DNA from: Allokutzneria sp. A3M-2-11 16
GTDB taxonomy: Bacteria > Actinomycetota > Actinomycetes > Mycobacteriales > Pseudonocardiaceae
Length of the DNA stretch: 64,000 bases
NCBI RefSeq assembly: GCF_024213555.1
Contig: NZ_JANAVO010000005.1
Location: 124,001-188,000 of the forward strand
Direction: 5' to 3'
Part shown: piece by piece, positions 17,913-26,156 of the stretch
Layout: every line of letters begins with the position of its first letter
How positions within the stretch are numbered: the first letter of the stretch is position 1
Notes under the pieces: model-generated
What the model saw: only the letters and a program-made list of their open reading frames with translations
The model's database searches: none
Told to the model about the DNA's origin: nothing
Program-made: the position numbers and the translations under genes

Positions 17913-19724
17913 ATGTCGGCAGGTCGCCGGTTGGCAGGTTTTCTCAGCGCCTTGGTGTGTGGCGCTTTACTGGCGGCTCCCGTAGCCGTTCCCGCGCACG
18001 CCCAGCAGGAACAACAGCCTGGGCCGGTGCTGCGGGTGGGACTGCTGCAGAACATCGACTCGCTGAACCCGTTCCTCGCGGTGTTCCAGTCCTCGACCGA
18101 GCTCGGCCGGTTGATGTACGACTTCCTCAACAGCAACGCCGCCAAGGACAACGCCCCGGCGCCGGGGCTGGCTGAGAAGTGGGAGTCCTCGCCGGACAAG
18201 CTGACCTGGACCTACACCATCCGGTCCGGCGCGAAGTGGAGCGACGGCACGTCGATCACGGCGAAGGACGTCGCGTTCACCTACAACCTGATGATGACCA
18301 ACGACGCGGCCGCCACCGCCAACGGCAGCTTCGTCAGCACCTTCGAGTCGGTCACCGCGAAGGACGAGCGGACGCTGGTCATCAAGACCAAGACGCCGCA
18401 GGCGACCATGCTCTCCCTCGACGTGCCGATCGTGCCGGAGCACCTGTGGTCCAAGGTCTCCGACATCGGCAAGTTCGGCAACGACCAGATGCCGGTCGTG
18501 GGTTCCGGGCCGTTCGTCCTGACCGAGCACAAGCCGGACCAGTTCATCCGGCTCAAGGCCAACAAGGACTACTGGCGCGGCGCCCCGAAGATCGACGAGC
18601 TGCAGTTCATCTACTTCAAGAACAGCGACGCCGCGGTGCAGGCCCTGCGCAAGGGCGAGGTCGACCTGATCAACCGGCTGACCCCGACCCAGTACCAGGC
18701 GCTGGGCGGCGACGCCAACATCACGCTGAACAAGGCGCAGGGCCGCCGCTTCAGCGAGCTGCTGATCAACCCGGGCGCGGCCACCCGCGACAACGTGGCG
18801 ATCGGCGACGGCAACGCCGCGCTCAAGGACGTGCGGGTGCGCAAGGCGATCAGCCAGGGCATCGACACCAAGGCTCTGGTCGACCGCGTGCTCAAGGGCT
18901 TCGGCGAGCAGGGCAAGGGCATCATCCCGCCGGTGTTCACCGACTTCCACTGGGAGCCGACCGCCGCCGAGGCGAACAAGTTCGACCCGGCCGCGGCGAA
19001 CAAGGCGCTGGATGACCTCGGGTACCGCAAGGGCGCAGACGGCGTGCGGATCAGCACCGACGGCAAGCCGCTGAAGCTGCGCCTGTACGCCCGCAACGAC
19101 CGCCCGAACGACGTCACCTCGGGTGAGTACATCAAGCAGTGGATGCTCGACATCGGCATCGCCGTGGACTACACGACCATCTCCGGCAACCAGATGAACG
19201 AGCAGACCAACACCGGCAACTACGACCTGGCGTTCTCCGGCTGGGGCACCAACCCCGACCCGGACTACATCCTGTCGCTGAACACCTGCTCGCAGCGCCC
19301 CGGCGCCGACGGCAAGGGCGGCACCACCGCCTCGTACATGTGCGACAGGACCTACGACGAGCTCTACGCCAAGCAGCTCGCCGAGTTCGACCGCGCCAAG
19401 CGGGCCGAGCTGGTCAAGCAGGCGCAGGCCCGCTACAACGAGGTCCGGCCGTCCCTGGTGCTCTACTACGAGAACGCGCTGGAGGCCTACCGCTCCGACA
19501 AGTTCTCCGGGTTCGCCAAGCAGCCCGAGGGCAACGGCGTGATCCGCGAGCAGAACGGCGTGTGGGGTTACTACGGCGCGGTGCCCGCGGGCGCCTCGGA
19601 GTCCGGCGGCTCCTCGAACACCGGGGTGCTGATCGGCGTCGTGATCGCCATCGTCGTCATCGGCGGCATCGCCATCGTCGTGCTCTCCAGGCGCCGCAAG
19701 GCGGCTTCGGACGACCGGGAGTAA
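17913..19724 (+). CDS. Peptide ABC transporter substrate-binding protein with a C-terminal membrane anchor
   Basis: The 603-residue protein has a Sec signal (hydrophobic to AHA near residue 31) and then a full SBP_bac_5 fold: LRVGLLQNIDSLNPF, YDFLNSNAAKDNAPAPGLAEKWE split over strand 1-2, GAKWSDGTSITAKDVAFT and GSGPFVLTEHKPD. It lacks a lipobox; instead the last 40 residues form a single membrane helix (GVLIGVVIAIVVIGGIAIVV) followed by a basic tail, so the binding protein is anchored at its C-terminus. It captures oligopeptides for the permeases encoded next. Start ATG 17913 follows GGTGAGGTGA. Promoter at 17851-17880. Confidence 0.9.
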   Translation: MSAGRRLAGFLSALVCGALLAAPVAVPAHAQQEQQPGPVLRVGLLQNIDSLNPFLAVFQSSTELGRLMYDFLNSNAAKDNAPAPGLAEKWESSPDKLTWTYTIRSGAKWSDGTSITAKDVAFTYNLMMTNDAAATANGSFVSTFESVTAKDERTLVIKTKTPQATMLSLDVPIVPEHLWSKVSDIGKFGNDQMPVVGSGPFVLTEHKPDQFIRLKANKDYWRGAPKIDELQFIYFKNSDAAVQALRKGEVDLINRLTPTQYQALGGDANITLNKAQGRRFSELLINPGAATRDNVAIGDGNAALKDVRVRKAISQGIDTKALVDRVLKGFGEQGKGIIPPVFTDFHWEPTAAEANKFDPAAANKALDDLGYRKGADGVRISTDGKPLKLRLYARNDRPNDVTSGEYIKQWMLDIGIAVDYTTISGNQMNEQTNTGNYDLAFSGWGTNPDPDYILSLNTCSQRPGADGKGGTTASYMCDRTYDELYAKQLAEFDRAKRAELVKQAQARYNEVRPSLVLYYENALEAYRSDKFSGFAKQPEGNGVIREQNGVWGYYGAVPAGASESGGSSNTGVLIGVVIAIVVIGGIAIVVLSRRRKAASDDRE

Positions 19725-19729
19725 GTGTT

Positions 19730-20758
19730 GTGACTGACCTGCTCACCCCGGGTGAGCAGACGGAGCCGCCGGCCAGCACTGGCCGGCGGTCCTCGTCTGG
19801 CACCCTCCGTTTCGTCCTCGGCAAGCTCGGCGGCGCGGTCATCAGCGTCGCCTTCGTCGCGGCGCTGGGCTTCCTGCTCTTCCGCGTGCTGCCGGGTGAT
19901 CCCGTCCTGACCATGACCCGAGGCCGTCCCACCACCCCGGAGGCGCTGGCCGAGCTGCGCCTGCGCTTCGGCCTCGACGACCCGCTGTGGAAGCAGTTCC
20001 TCGACTACGTCGGCGGCCTGTTCCGCGGCGACTTCGGCACCTCCTACGCCTACAGCCGCCCGGTCGGCGAGATGATCCTGGAGCGCGTCGGCCCGACGCT
20101 GCTGCTGGTCGGCACGGGCACGGTCCTCGCGGTGATCCTCGGCATGTGGATCGGCATCCGCGGCGCGTGGGAGCACGGCAGCCGCTTCGACCGCACCACC
20201 ACCAGCCTCGCGCTGACCCTGTGGTCGGTGCCGACGTTCTGGCTCGGTCTGCTGCTGCTGATGGTGACCGGCAACCTGTTCCCCTCCGGCGGCATGGTCG
20301 ACCCGAGCACGCCGAAGGAGTTCCTGCCGCAGCTGCTCGACATCGGCCACCACCTGGTGCTGCCGTGCATCACCTTCGTCGCGGTGGTCTACGCGCAGTA
20401 CCAGCTGGTGATGCGGTCCTCGCTGCTGGAGGAGATGGGCGCGGACTACCTCAACACCGCGCGCGCCAAGGGCATGCGGGAGGACATGGTGCGCCGCAAG
20501 CACGCCGTGCCCAACGCGATGCTGCCCGCGATCACGCTGGTGTTCCTGCACCTCGGGCTCGTGGTGCAGGGCGCGATCACGGTGGAGACGGTGTTCTCCT
20601 GGCCGGGGCTGGGCCTGCTCCTCTACGAGGCGCTGAGCTACCCCGACCTGCCGCTGTTGCAGGGCGTGTTCACCGTCCTCGCGGGGAGCGTGGTGGCGAT
20701 GAACGTGGTCGCCGATCTGCTCTACCGGGTGTTCGACCCCAGGGTGCGTGCCGTATGA
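19730..20758 (+). CDS. Peptide ABC transporter permease (DppB-type)
   Basis: The 342-residue protein has an unusually long cytoplasmic N-terminus (about 30 residues) and then six membrane helices. Family marks are FRVLPGDPV after the first helix, LRLRFGLDDPLWKQFLDYVGGLFRGDFG and the EAA loop YLNTARAKGMREDMVRRKHAVPNAMLP, which docks on the ATPase. The GTG at 19730 lies 5 bases after the stop of the binding protein. It forms one half of the channel with the next gene. Confidence 0.88.
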   Translation: MTDLLTPGEQTEPPASTGRRSSSGTLRFVLGKLGGAVISVAFVAALGFLLFRVLPGDPVLTMTRGRPTTPEALAELRLRFGLDDPLWKQFLDYVGGLFRGDFGTSYAYSRPVGEMILERVGPTLLLVGTGTVLAVILGMWIGIRGAWEHGSRFDRTTTSLALTLWSVPTFWLGLLLLMVTGNLFPSGGMVDPSTPKEFLPQLLDIGHHLVLPCITFVAVVYAQYQLVMRSSLLEEMGADYLNTARAKGMREDMVRRKHAVPNAMLPAITLVFLHLGLVVQGAITVETVFSWPGLGLLLYEALSYPDLPLLQGVFTVLAGSVVAMNVVADLLYRVFDPRVRAV

Positions 20759-21666
20759 GCCAGACTCCCAGCAAGCAGACCCCCGGCGCGCTCGCGTGGG
20801 CGCGCCGCAAGGAAGCCGCCTCGCGGGCGTGGAAGCAGTTCCGCGTCCAGCGCAGCGGCCTGGCCGGGTTGATCGCGCTCGGTGTGATCGCGGCGCTGGC
20901 GATCCTGGCGCCGGTGCTGACCGACTCCGACCAGCTCGACGTCACCAAGGTCGACGGCCCGTCGCTGGGCGCGCCGAGCGGGGACTACCTGCTCGGCACC
21001 GACGAGAACGGCCGGTCGGTGCTGTTGCTGACGTGGTGGGGCGCGCGCGTCTCGCTGACCGTCGGCCTGTCCGCGGCGCTGCTGTCGGTGGTCATCGGCA
21101 CGGTGATCGGTGTGCTCTCGGCGCACTTCGGCGGGTGGGTGTCGGCGGTGCTGATGCGCTTCACCGACTTCTTCCTGGTGCTGCCGTCGCTGGTGCTGGC
21201 GATCGCGTTGTCCACGGTCCTGGACCGCGGGCTGTTCACGATCATCCTGGCGATCGGCCTGACCTCGTGGCCGAGCACCGCGCGCCTGGTGCGGGCGCAG
21301 ACGCTGTCGGTGGAGGCCCGCCCGTACATCGAGCGGGCCCGGGCGCTGGGCGGCGGGCACACGCACGTGATCACCAAGCACGTGCTGCCGTCGGTGCTGC
21401 CGCTGGTCTTCGCGAACACCACGCTCGCGGTGGCCAGCGCGATCATCGCCGAGTCCACCCTGTCGTTCCTCGGCCTGGGCGATCCGACCCAGGTGACGTG
21501 GGGATCGATGCTGAAGTCGGCGGCGAGCAACGGCGCGGTGACCACCGGCGCGTGGTGGTACCTGTTGCCGCCCGGCCTGGGCATCGTGGCCGTGGTGCTC
21601 GCCTTCACCCTGTGCGGAAGGGCCCTGGAGACCGTGCTCAACCCGAGGCTGCGAGGGGAGCGCTGA
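20755..21666 (+). CDS. Peptide ABC transporter permease (DppC-type)
   Basis: The 303-residue permease has the DppC N-terminal extension with a first membrane helix, HLLGTDENGR-like LLGTDENGRSVLLL, and the EAA loop YIERARALGGGHTHVITKHVLP. ESTLSFLGLGDPTQVTWGSML near the end is a DppC hallmark. Its ATG overlaps the stop of the partner gene in an ATGA, so the two channel subunits are made in equal amounts. Confidence 0.9.
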   Translation: MSQTPSKQTPGALAWARRKEAASRAWKQFRVQRSGLAGLIALGVIAALAILAPVLTDSDQLDVTKVDGPSLGAPSGDYLLGTDENGRSVLLLTWWGARVSLTVGLSAALLSVVIGTVIGVLSAHFGGWVSAVLMRFTDFFLVLPSLVLAIALSTVLDRGLFTIILAIGLTSWPSTARLVRAQTLSVEARPYIERARALGGGHTHVITKHVLPSVLPLVFANTTLAVASAIIAESTLSFLGLGDPTQVTWGSMLKSAASNGAVTTGAWWYLLPPGLGIVAVVLAFTLCGRALETVLNPRLRGER

Positions 21667-22661
21667 TGTCGGCACTGCTGGAACTGCGCGACCTGACCAT
21701 CGACTACCGCTCGCGCCGCGGCCTGGTGCCCGCCGTGCGCGGGGTCAACCTCACCCTGGAGGCCGGGCAGACCCTCGGCATGGCGGGGGAGTCCGGCTGC
21801 GGCAAATCGACCCTGGCCATGTCGGTGCTGCGGTTGCTGCCCAAGACCGCGGTGATCGGCGGCGAGGTGCTGCTGGACGGCGAGGACGTGCGCACGATGT
21901 CCTGGGGCAGGCTGCGCGCGGTCCGCTGGGCGGGCGCGTCGGTGGTGTTCCAGGGCGCGATGCACGCGCTGAACCCGGTGCTGCGCGTCGGCGACCAGCT
22001 GGCGGAGCCGATCACGCTGCACGGCGGGGCGGGCGCGAAGTCGAGCTCGCCCGCGGACGTGGAGCGCGCGGTCGGTGAGCTGCTGGAGCGGGTCGGCCTG
22101 CCCCGGCGGCACGCGAAGGCCTATCCGCACGAACTGTCCGGTGGGCAGAAGCAGCGGGTGATGATCGCGATGGCGCTGGCCTGCGGGCCGCGGCTGGTGA
22201 TCGCCGACGAGCCGACCACCGCGCTGGACGTGATGGTGCAGGCGCAGGTGCTGAAGCTGCTGGCGGAGCTGGTCAGCGAGTCCGGCATCGGGTTGATGAT
22301 GATCAGCCACGACCTGTCGGTGCTGGCGCAGACCTGTCAGCGGCTGGCGGTGATGTACGCGGGCCGGATGGTGGAGCTGGGGCCGAGCGCCCAGGTGATG
22401 CACGAGCCCGCGCACCCCTACAGCAAGGCGCTGGCGGCGGCGTTCCCGACGGTCGGCGATCCGGCCTCGCGGATGGCGCCGCAGGGCCTGCCCGGTGATC
22501 CGCCCGATCCGACGAACCTGCCGGGCGGGTGTCCGTTCCACCCGCGCTGTCCAGTGTCCACTGTGGAGTGTGAGAGCACGGATGTGCTTCTGCGCCAAGC
22601 AGATCCGGGACACCAGGCCGCATGTATCCGGATCGAAGAGGTCGCGGGGGAGCCGGTATGA
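21666..22661 (+). CDS. Peptide ABC transporter ATPase (DppD-type)
   Basis: The 331-residue ATPase shows Walker A GESGCGKST (near residue 40), the Q-loop VVFQGAMHALNPV, signature LSGGQKQRVMIAMAL, Walker B RLVIADEPTTALDV and the H-switch MMISHDLSVL. The C-terminal oligopeptide-transporter extension holds the cluster CPFHPRC and a later Cys, which binds an Fe-S cluster in the family. Its ATG shares one base with the stop of the upstream permease (TGATG). Confidence 0.92.
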   Translation: MSALLELRDLTIDYRSRRGLVPAVRGVNLTLEAGQTLGMAGESGCGKSTLAMSVLRLLPKTAVIGGEVLLDGEDVRTMSWGRLRAVRWAGASVVFQGAMHALNPVLRVGDQLAEPITLHGGAGAKSSSPADVERAVGELLERVGLPRRHAKAYPHELSGGQKQRVMIAMALACGPRLVIADEPTTALDVMVQAQVLKLLAELVSESGIGLMMISHDLSVLAQTCQRLAVMYAGRMVELGPSAQVMHEPAHPYSKALAAAFPTVGDPASRMAPQGLPGDPPDPTNLPGGCPFHPRCPVSTVECESTDVLLRQADPGHQAACIRIEEVAGEPV

Positions 22662-23662
22662 GCGAGCTGATCAGGGCCGAGGACCTGTCGGTGCGGTTCA
22701 AGGCGCGCGGTGGTGCGACGGCGCGCGCGGTGGACGGTGTCGAGCTGACGGTGCGCAAGGGCGAGATCGTGGCGCTGGTCGGCGAGTCCGGCTGCGGCAA
22801 GACCTCGTTGGCGCGGTCGTTGCTGGGTCTGGTGCAGCCCGCGCAGGGCGTGATCCGGTTCGAGGGCGAGCCGTTGCCGACCACGGCGAAGGGCCTCAAG
22901 GCGTATCGCAGGCAGGCGCAGCTGGTGTTGCAGGACCCCACGGGCGCGCTCAACCCCAGGCACAGCGTCTACGAGGCGGTGGCCGAGGGGCTGCGCATCC
23001 ACAAGGTGCCCGGTGATGAGCGCGAGCTGGTCGCGGATGCCTTGTCGCGCGCGGGTTTGCGGCCGCCGGAGCGGTACTTCCTGGCGTTCCCGCACGAGCT
23101 CTCCGGTGGGCAGCGGCAGCGCGTGGTGATCGCGGGCGCGTTGGCGTTGCAGCCGAAGTTGCTGATCGCCGACGAGCCGGTGGCGTCGCTGGACGCGTCG
23201 GTGCGCGGGGAGATCTTGGCTCTGCTGCTGAAGTTGCGGCAGGACCTGGATCTGGCGGCCCTGGTGGTCACGCACGACCTGGGCCTGGCGTGGAACATCG
23301 CCGACCGGGTCGCGGTGATGTACCTGGGCAGGCTCGTGGAGGTGGGCCCGGTCGAGGAGGTCCTGACCGCGCCGAAGCACCCGTACACGCAGGCGTTGTT
23401 GTCGGTGCTGTCGGAGACTCCCGAAGAACCGCTCGCGGGTTCGAGCATCAGCACCGGACCGATCGTGCTCTCCGGGGAGCCGCCGGACCCGACGCGCATC
23501 CCCAGTGGCTGCCGTTTCCACCCCCGCTGCCCCCTGGTGGCGGCCGGGCTGCCCGAGGAGATGGAACGCCGCTGCCGCACCGAGGACGTCCCGATCCTCT
23601 CCGGCGGCCAGGACACCCAGGTGGCCTGCCACGTCGCAGCCGCCCGCCAACCCACCTCCTGA
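22658..23662 (+). CDS. Peptide ABC transporter ATPase (DppF-type)
   Basis: This second ATPase (334 residues) has Walker A GESGCGKTS, Q-loop LVLQDPTGALNPRHS, signature LSGGQRQRVVIAGAL, Walker B LLIADEPVASLDA and H-switch VVTHDLGLA. It also has the C-terminal CRFHPRCPL motif. It overlaps the DppD-type gene by an ATGA and ends the five-gene importer operon; a nested hairpin repeat begins 10 bases after its stop and probably terminates transcription. Confidence 0.92.
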   Translation: MSELIRAEDLSVRFKARGGATARAVDGVELTVRKGEIVALVGESGCGKTSLARSLLGLVQPAQGVIRFEGEPLPTTAKGLKAYRRQAQLVLQDPTGALNPRHSVYEAVAEGLRIHKVPGDERELVADALSRAGLRPPERYFLAFPHELSGGQRQRVVIAGALALQPKLLIADEPVASLDASVRGEILALLLKLRQDLDLAALVVTHDLGLAWNIADRVAVMYLGRLVEVGPVEEVLTAPKHPYTQALLSVLSETPEEPLAGSSISTGPIVLSGEPPDPTRIPSGCRFHPRCPLVAAGLPEEMERRCRTEDVPILSGGQDTQVACHVAAARQPTS

Positions 23663-23671
23663 CCCAGCCGG

Positions 23672-23810
23672 GGTCGGGGCGTCTTCAAGTACCCCGAACC
23701 CCCTCCCCAGCGGTCTCCAACTGCAGCTAACCCCCGTCGCTCCGGCGGGGGTTAGCTGCAGTTGGCGGTGGTTTCAGGCGGGGTTGGTGGTACTTGAAGA
23801 CGCCCCGACC
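23672..23810. repeat. Nested double-hairpin repeat, copy 1 (likely bidirectional terminator)
   Basis: The outer 20 bp arms (23672-23691 and 23791-23810; GTCTTCAAGTA and its complement at the core) are perfectly complementary. Inside, a second perfect 20 bp stem (23717-23736 with 23746-23765, beginning CCAACTGCAGCTAAC) closes a 9-base loop. It lies between the convergent importer operon and the membrane protein gene, whose last 37 bases fall inside the right arm. The outer arms are conserved in copies at 39144 and 62014, while the inner stem sequence differs. Confidence 0.85.
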
Positions 23811-24229
23811 TGCGGGGCGGAGCGGGCGCGGAGTTTGCTTCCGGTGAGCAGGCCCGCGATGCAGACCGCGGTCAGGGGGAGGCCGATCATGAAGACCAGG
23901 CCCGCGCCGATGTTGGCGCCGATGCCGCCCGCGGTGAGGACCCGCCCGCAGATGCCGAGCACGGCGCCAAGGAGGAACGCTCCGGCGTAGGGCAGGCGCC
24001 ACACCCCCTTCGCGCGCACGACCAGGGCGACGCCGATGACCACACCGATGACACCGATCGCGATGTCGACCGCGGGGCTGTAGGCGGGCAGCCGCACGTA
24101 GTAGTCGAGCTGCGTTCCCGGTGGCACCTGCGACGATTGGTCGCCGACTGCCCACCACGCGGTGAGCGCTCCGGCTCCGACCAGCACGACCTCCGACCAC
24201 ACGGGCGCTTTCGGTACCTGGGTAGTCAT
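23774..24229 (-). CDS. Small integral membrane protein, function unknown
   Basis: The 151-residue product has four hydrophobic helices (about residues 12-30, 50-68, 78-100 and 108-128) separated by short loops and no catalytic motif. The ATG at 24229 (MTTQVPKAPVW) is chosen over upstream in-frame codons because the first helix follows immediately. Its C-terminal 12 residues are encoded by the right arm of the nested hairpin, so either the repeat invaded the gene end or the true terminus was once elsewhere. It diverges from the PhyH-like gene. Confidence 0.65.
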   Translation of the reverse strand: MTTQVPKAPVWSEVVLVGAGALTAWWAVGDQSSQVPPGTQLDYYVRLPAYSPAVDIAIGVIGVVIGVALVVRAKGVWRLPYAGAFLLGAVLGICGRVLTAGGIGANIGAGLVFMIGLPLTAVCIAGLLTGSKLRARSAPQVGASSSTTNPA

Positions 24230-24321
24230 CCGTTCACCATCCCGAGCGTGGCGCGGCGCCGCCATCCGGCAGGCGCGCTGTGGTCGAATCCAGCGAGTCC
24301 CCGTGGAACCAAGGAGCACCT

Positions 24322-24936
24322 GTGTACGACGACATACCGCCGTACGAGCTTTTCGAAACCGATCCGGCCGAGATCACCGAGATGGTGTCGAAGTACGGCG
24401 TCGCGATCCTCGTCGAGCAGGTGAACAGCTCCGGCGGGCTCAGCATGTTCCGCGAGGCGCGGAAGCTGGCCAACGACCGCAACGACCGCGGTGAGAACGG
24501 CGACCACATCGTGCTGAACCGGGAGCGCGACGCCGACGAGGCCCCGCGCATGTGGGAGATCTTCAGCCAGCCGTGGATGCACACGGTCGCCGAGGCGCAC
24601 TTCGGCGCTGAGCCCTTCGTGTTCAACCCGGAGATCACGCTGGTGACGGTGCGGCCCGGCGGCCGGGACCCGGTGCCGCAGGTCGAGGACGGACCTGGGC
24701 TGACGTTTCTGTTGTACGTCACCGAAATCGGCGCTGGCAACGGCGTGATGCGCTGCATCCTGGGCTCGCACCACGGTGGGAAGCGGCTGCCGTCCGCGGA
24801 GCCGACGGATCGGCTGGTGCGGCTGGACGCGGCGATGGGCAGCATCCTCGTGCTCGACGGCGACCTCACCCTGCGCAACGCGATCCTCCGCGAGCACCCG
24901 CGGATCACCGCCTCCGCGCGCTGCTACCGCGCCTGA
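24322..24936 (+). CDS. Phytanoyl-CoA dioxygenase (PhyH)-like protein, probably without iron site
   Basis: The 204-residue product follows the double-stranded beta-helix order of PhyH proteins, most clearly FLLYVTEIGAGNGVMRCILGSHHGG, equivalent to the ...ENG...PGSH stretch, and GSILVLDGDLTLRNA. However, the first iron ligand pair HxD is replaced by DPVPQVED and the distal His region by GDLTLRN, so it should not bind Fe(II) in the normal way. GTG 24322 follows AAGGAG by 7 bases. It converges on the P450 gene with a 13-base overlap. Fold call moderate; role unknown, possibly regulatory or relict. Confidence 0.55.
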   Translation: MYDDIPPYELFETDPAEITEMVSKYGVAILVEQVNSSGGLSMFREARKLANDRNDRGENGDHIVLNRERDADEAPRMWEIFSQPWMHTVAEAHFGAEPFVFNPEITLVTVRPGGRDPVPQVEDGPGLTFLLYVTEIGAGNGVMRCILGSHHGGKRLPSAEPTDRLVRLDAAMGSILVLDGDLTLRNAILREHPRITASARCYRA

Positions 24937-26156
24937 ACGATCATCGGCAGCGCCCGCGGGTGCGGAACCCCGGCGAAGACTTCCCGGACTCGGTGTCCCG
25001 CAACGGGTTCCAGGTGCACGCGCCGCAGGACGGTGGCGAGAACGGTCATCATCTCGGTCCAGGCGAAGGTGTCGCCGATGCACTTGCGGGACCCGGCGCC
25101 GAAGGGGATGAACGCGGCGGCCCGCGGGCGGTCGGGGTCGAAGCGCGACGGGTCGGGGTACCACCGCGGGTCGCGGTGCAGCGCGTACGGGCTGATCACC
25201 AGCTCCGCACCCGCCGGAAGATCGTGCCCGCCCAGTCGCACGGGCACCAGCGCGCGCCGCATCACCAACGGCACCGAGTGCAGGCGCATCGCCTCGGTGA
25301 GCACGCGGTCGGTGTAGGTGAGCTCCGCCAGGTCGTCGGTCCCGGCGACTTCCGCGTGGACCCGCCCGGAGATCTCCGGGTGCTGGCCGAGGTGGTGGAA
25401 GGCCCAGGTCAGCGCGGCGGCCGAGGTCTCGGTTCCGGCGGTGAGGATGGTGACCAGCTCGTCGCGGACCTGGACGTCCTCCATTGGGGTGGCCAGCAGC
25501 AGCGAGAGCAGGTCGCCGTGGTCGATGCGGTGGTCGTGGTAGTGGCCGATGATCTCGTCGAGCACCGCGCGCAGCCGCCGGGCCGCGGTGTCGAAGCGGC
25601 GGTGCGCCGGGATGGGCAGGCGGTCGAGGGCTTTCGGGGTGAGCGCGCGGATCGCGGTGTTGCGGGAGATCACCGGCAGGGAGCGGTGGATCTCGGCGAT
25701 GGCGGCGTCGGTGGGCTCGGTGGAGAACATCGTCTCGGTGACCGTGGCGAGGGTCAGCTCGTGCATGGCCTTGTCCACGGCGACGATCTGCCCGGGCCGC
25801 CAGGAGTCCACCAGCGCCTGGGCGCGGCGGCGCATGACCTCGGCGTAGCCGGGGAGGCGGGAGCGGTGGAAGGCGGGCTGGATGAGCCGACGCTGGCGCT
25901 GGTGGGTCTCGCGGTCGGCGGTGACCAGGCCGGAACCCAGCAGCGGCCGGACGCGGTCGAAGAGCCTGCCCTTGGCGTAGTCGCGGGCGTCGGTGACCAG
26001 GACCTGGTGGATGAGCTCCGGGCTGGTCAGGGCGTACACGGGCAGCGTCCCGACGTCCACGCGCACGAGGTCACCGCGCCCGCTCAGCGAGCAGAGGAAC
26101 GCGAAGGGGCCGCGGGCGAGGGCGGGCAGGTGCCCGAGCAGCGGCCAGCTGATCAC
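24924..26156 (-). CDS. Cytochrome P450 partner of the terpene synthase
   Basis: The 410-residue P450 has the oxygen-binding helix I motif LTAGTETSAAALTW, the K-helix ExxR (EAMR in LTEAMRLHSV) and the haem loop FIPFGAGSRKCIGD with ligand Cys359. The class resembles bacterial terpene hydroxylases. The GTG at 26156 overlaps the stop of the terpene synthase gene (GTGA), so it is translationally coupled and most likely oxidises the terpene made by that enzyme. It needs ferredoxin and reductase encoded elsewhere. Confidence 0.9.
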   Translation of the reverse strand: MISWPLLGHLPALARGPFAFLCSLSGRGDLVRVDVGTLPVYALTSPELIHQVLVTDARDYAKGRLFDRVRPLLGSGLVTADRETHQRQRRLIQPAFHRSRLPGYAEVMRRRAQALVDSWRPGQIVAVDKAMHELTLATVTETMFSTEPTDAAIAEIHRSLPVISRNTAIRALTPKALDRLPIPAHRRFDTAARRLRAVLDEIIGHYHDHRIDHGDLLSLLLATPMEDVQVRDELVTILTAGTETSAAALTWAFHHLGQHPEISGRVHAEVAGTDDLAELTYTDRVLTEAMRLHSVPLVMRRALVPVRLGGHDLPAGAELVISPYALHRDPRWYPDPSRFDPDRPRAAAFIPFGAGSRKCIGDTFAWTEMMTVLATVLRRVHLEPVAGHRVREVFAGVPHPRALPMIVQAR

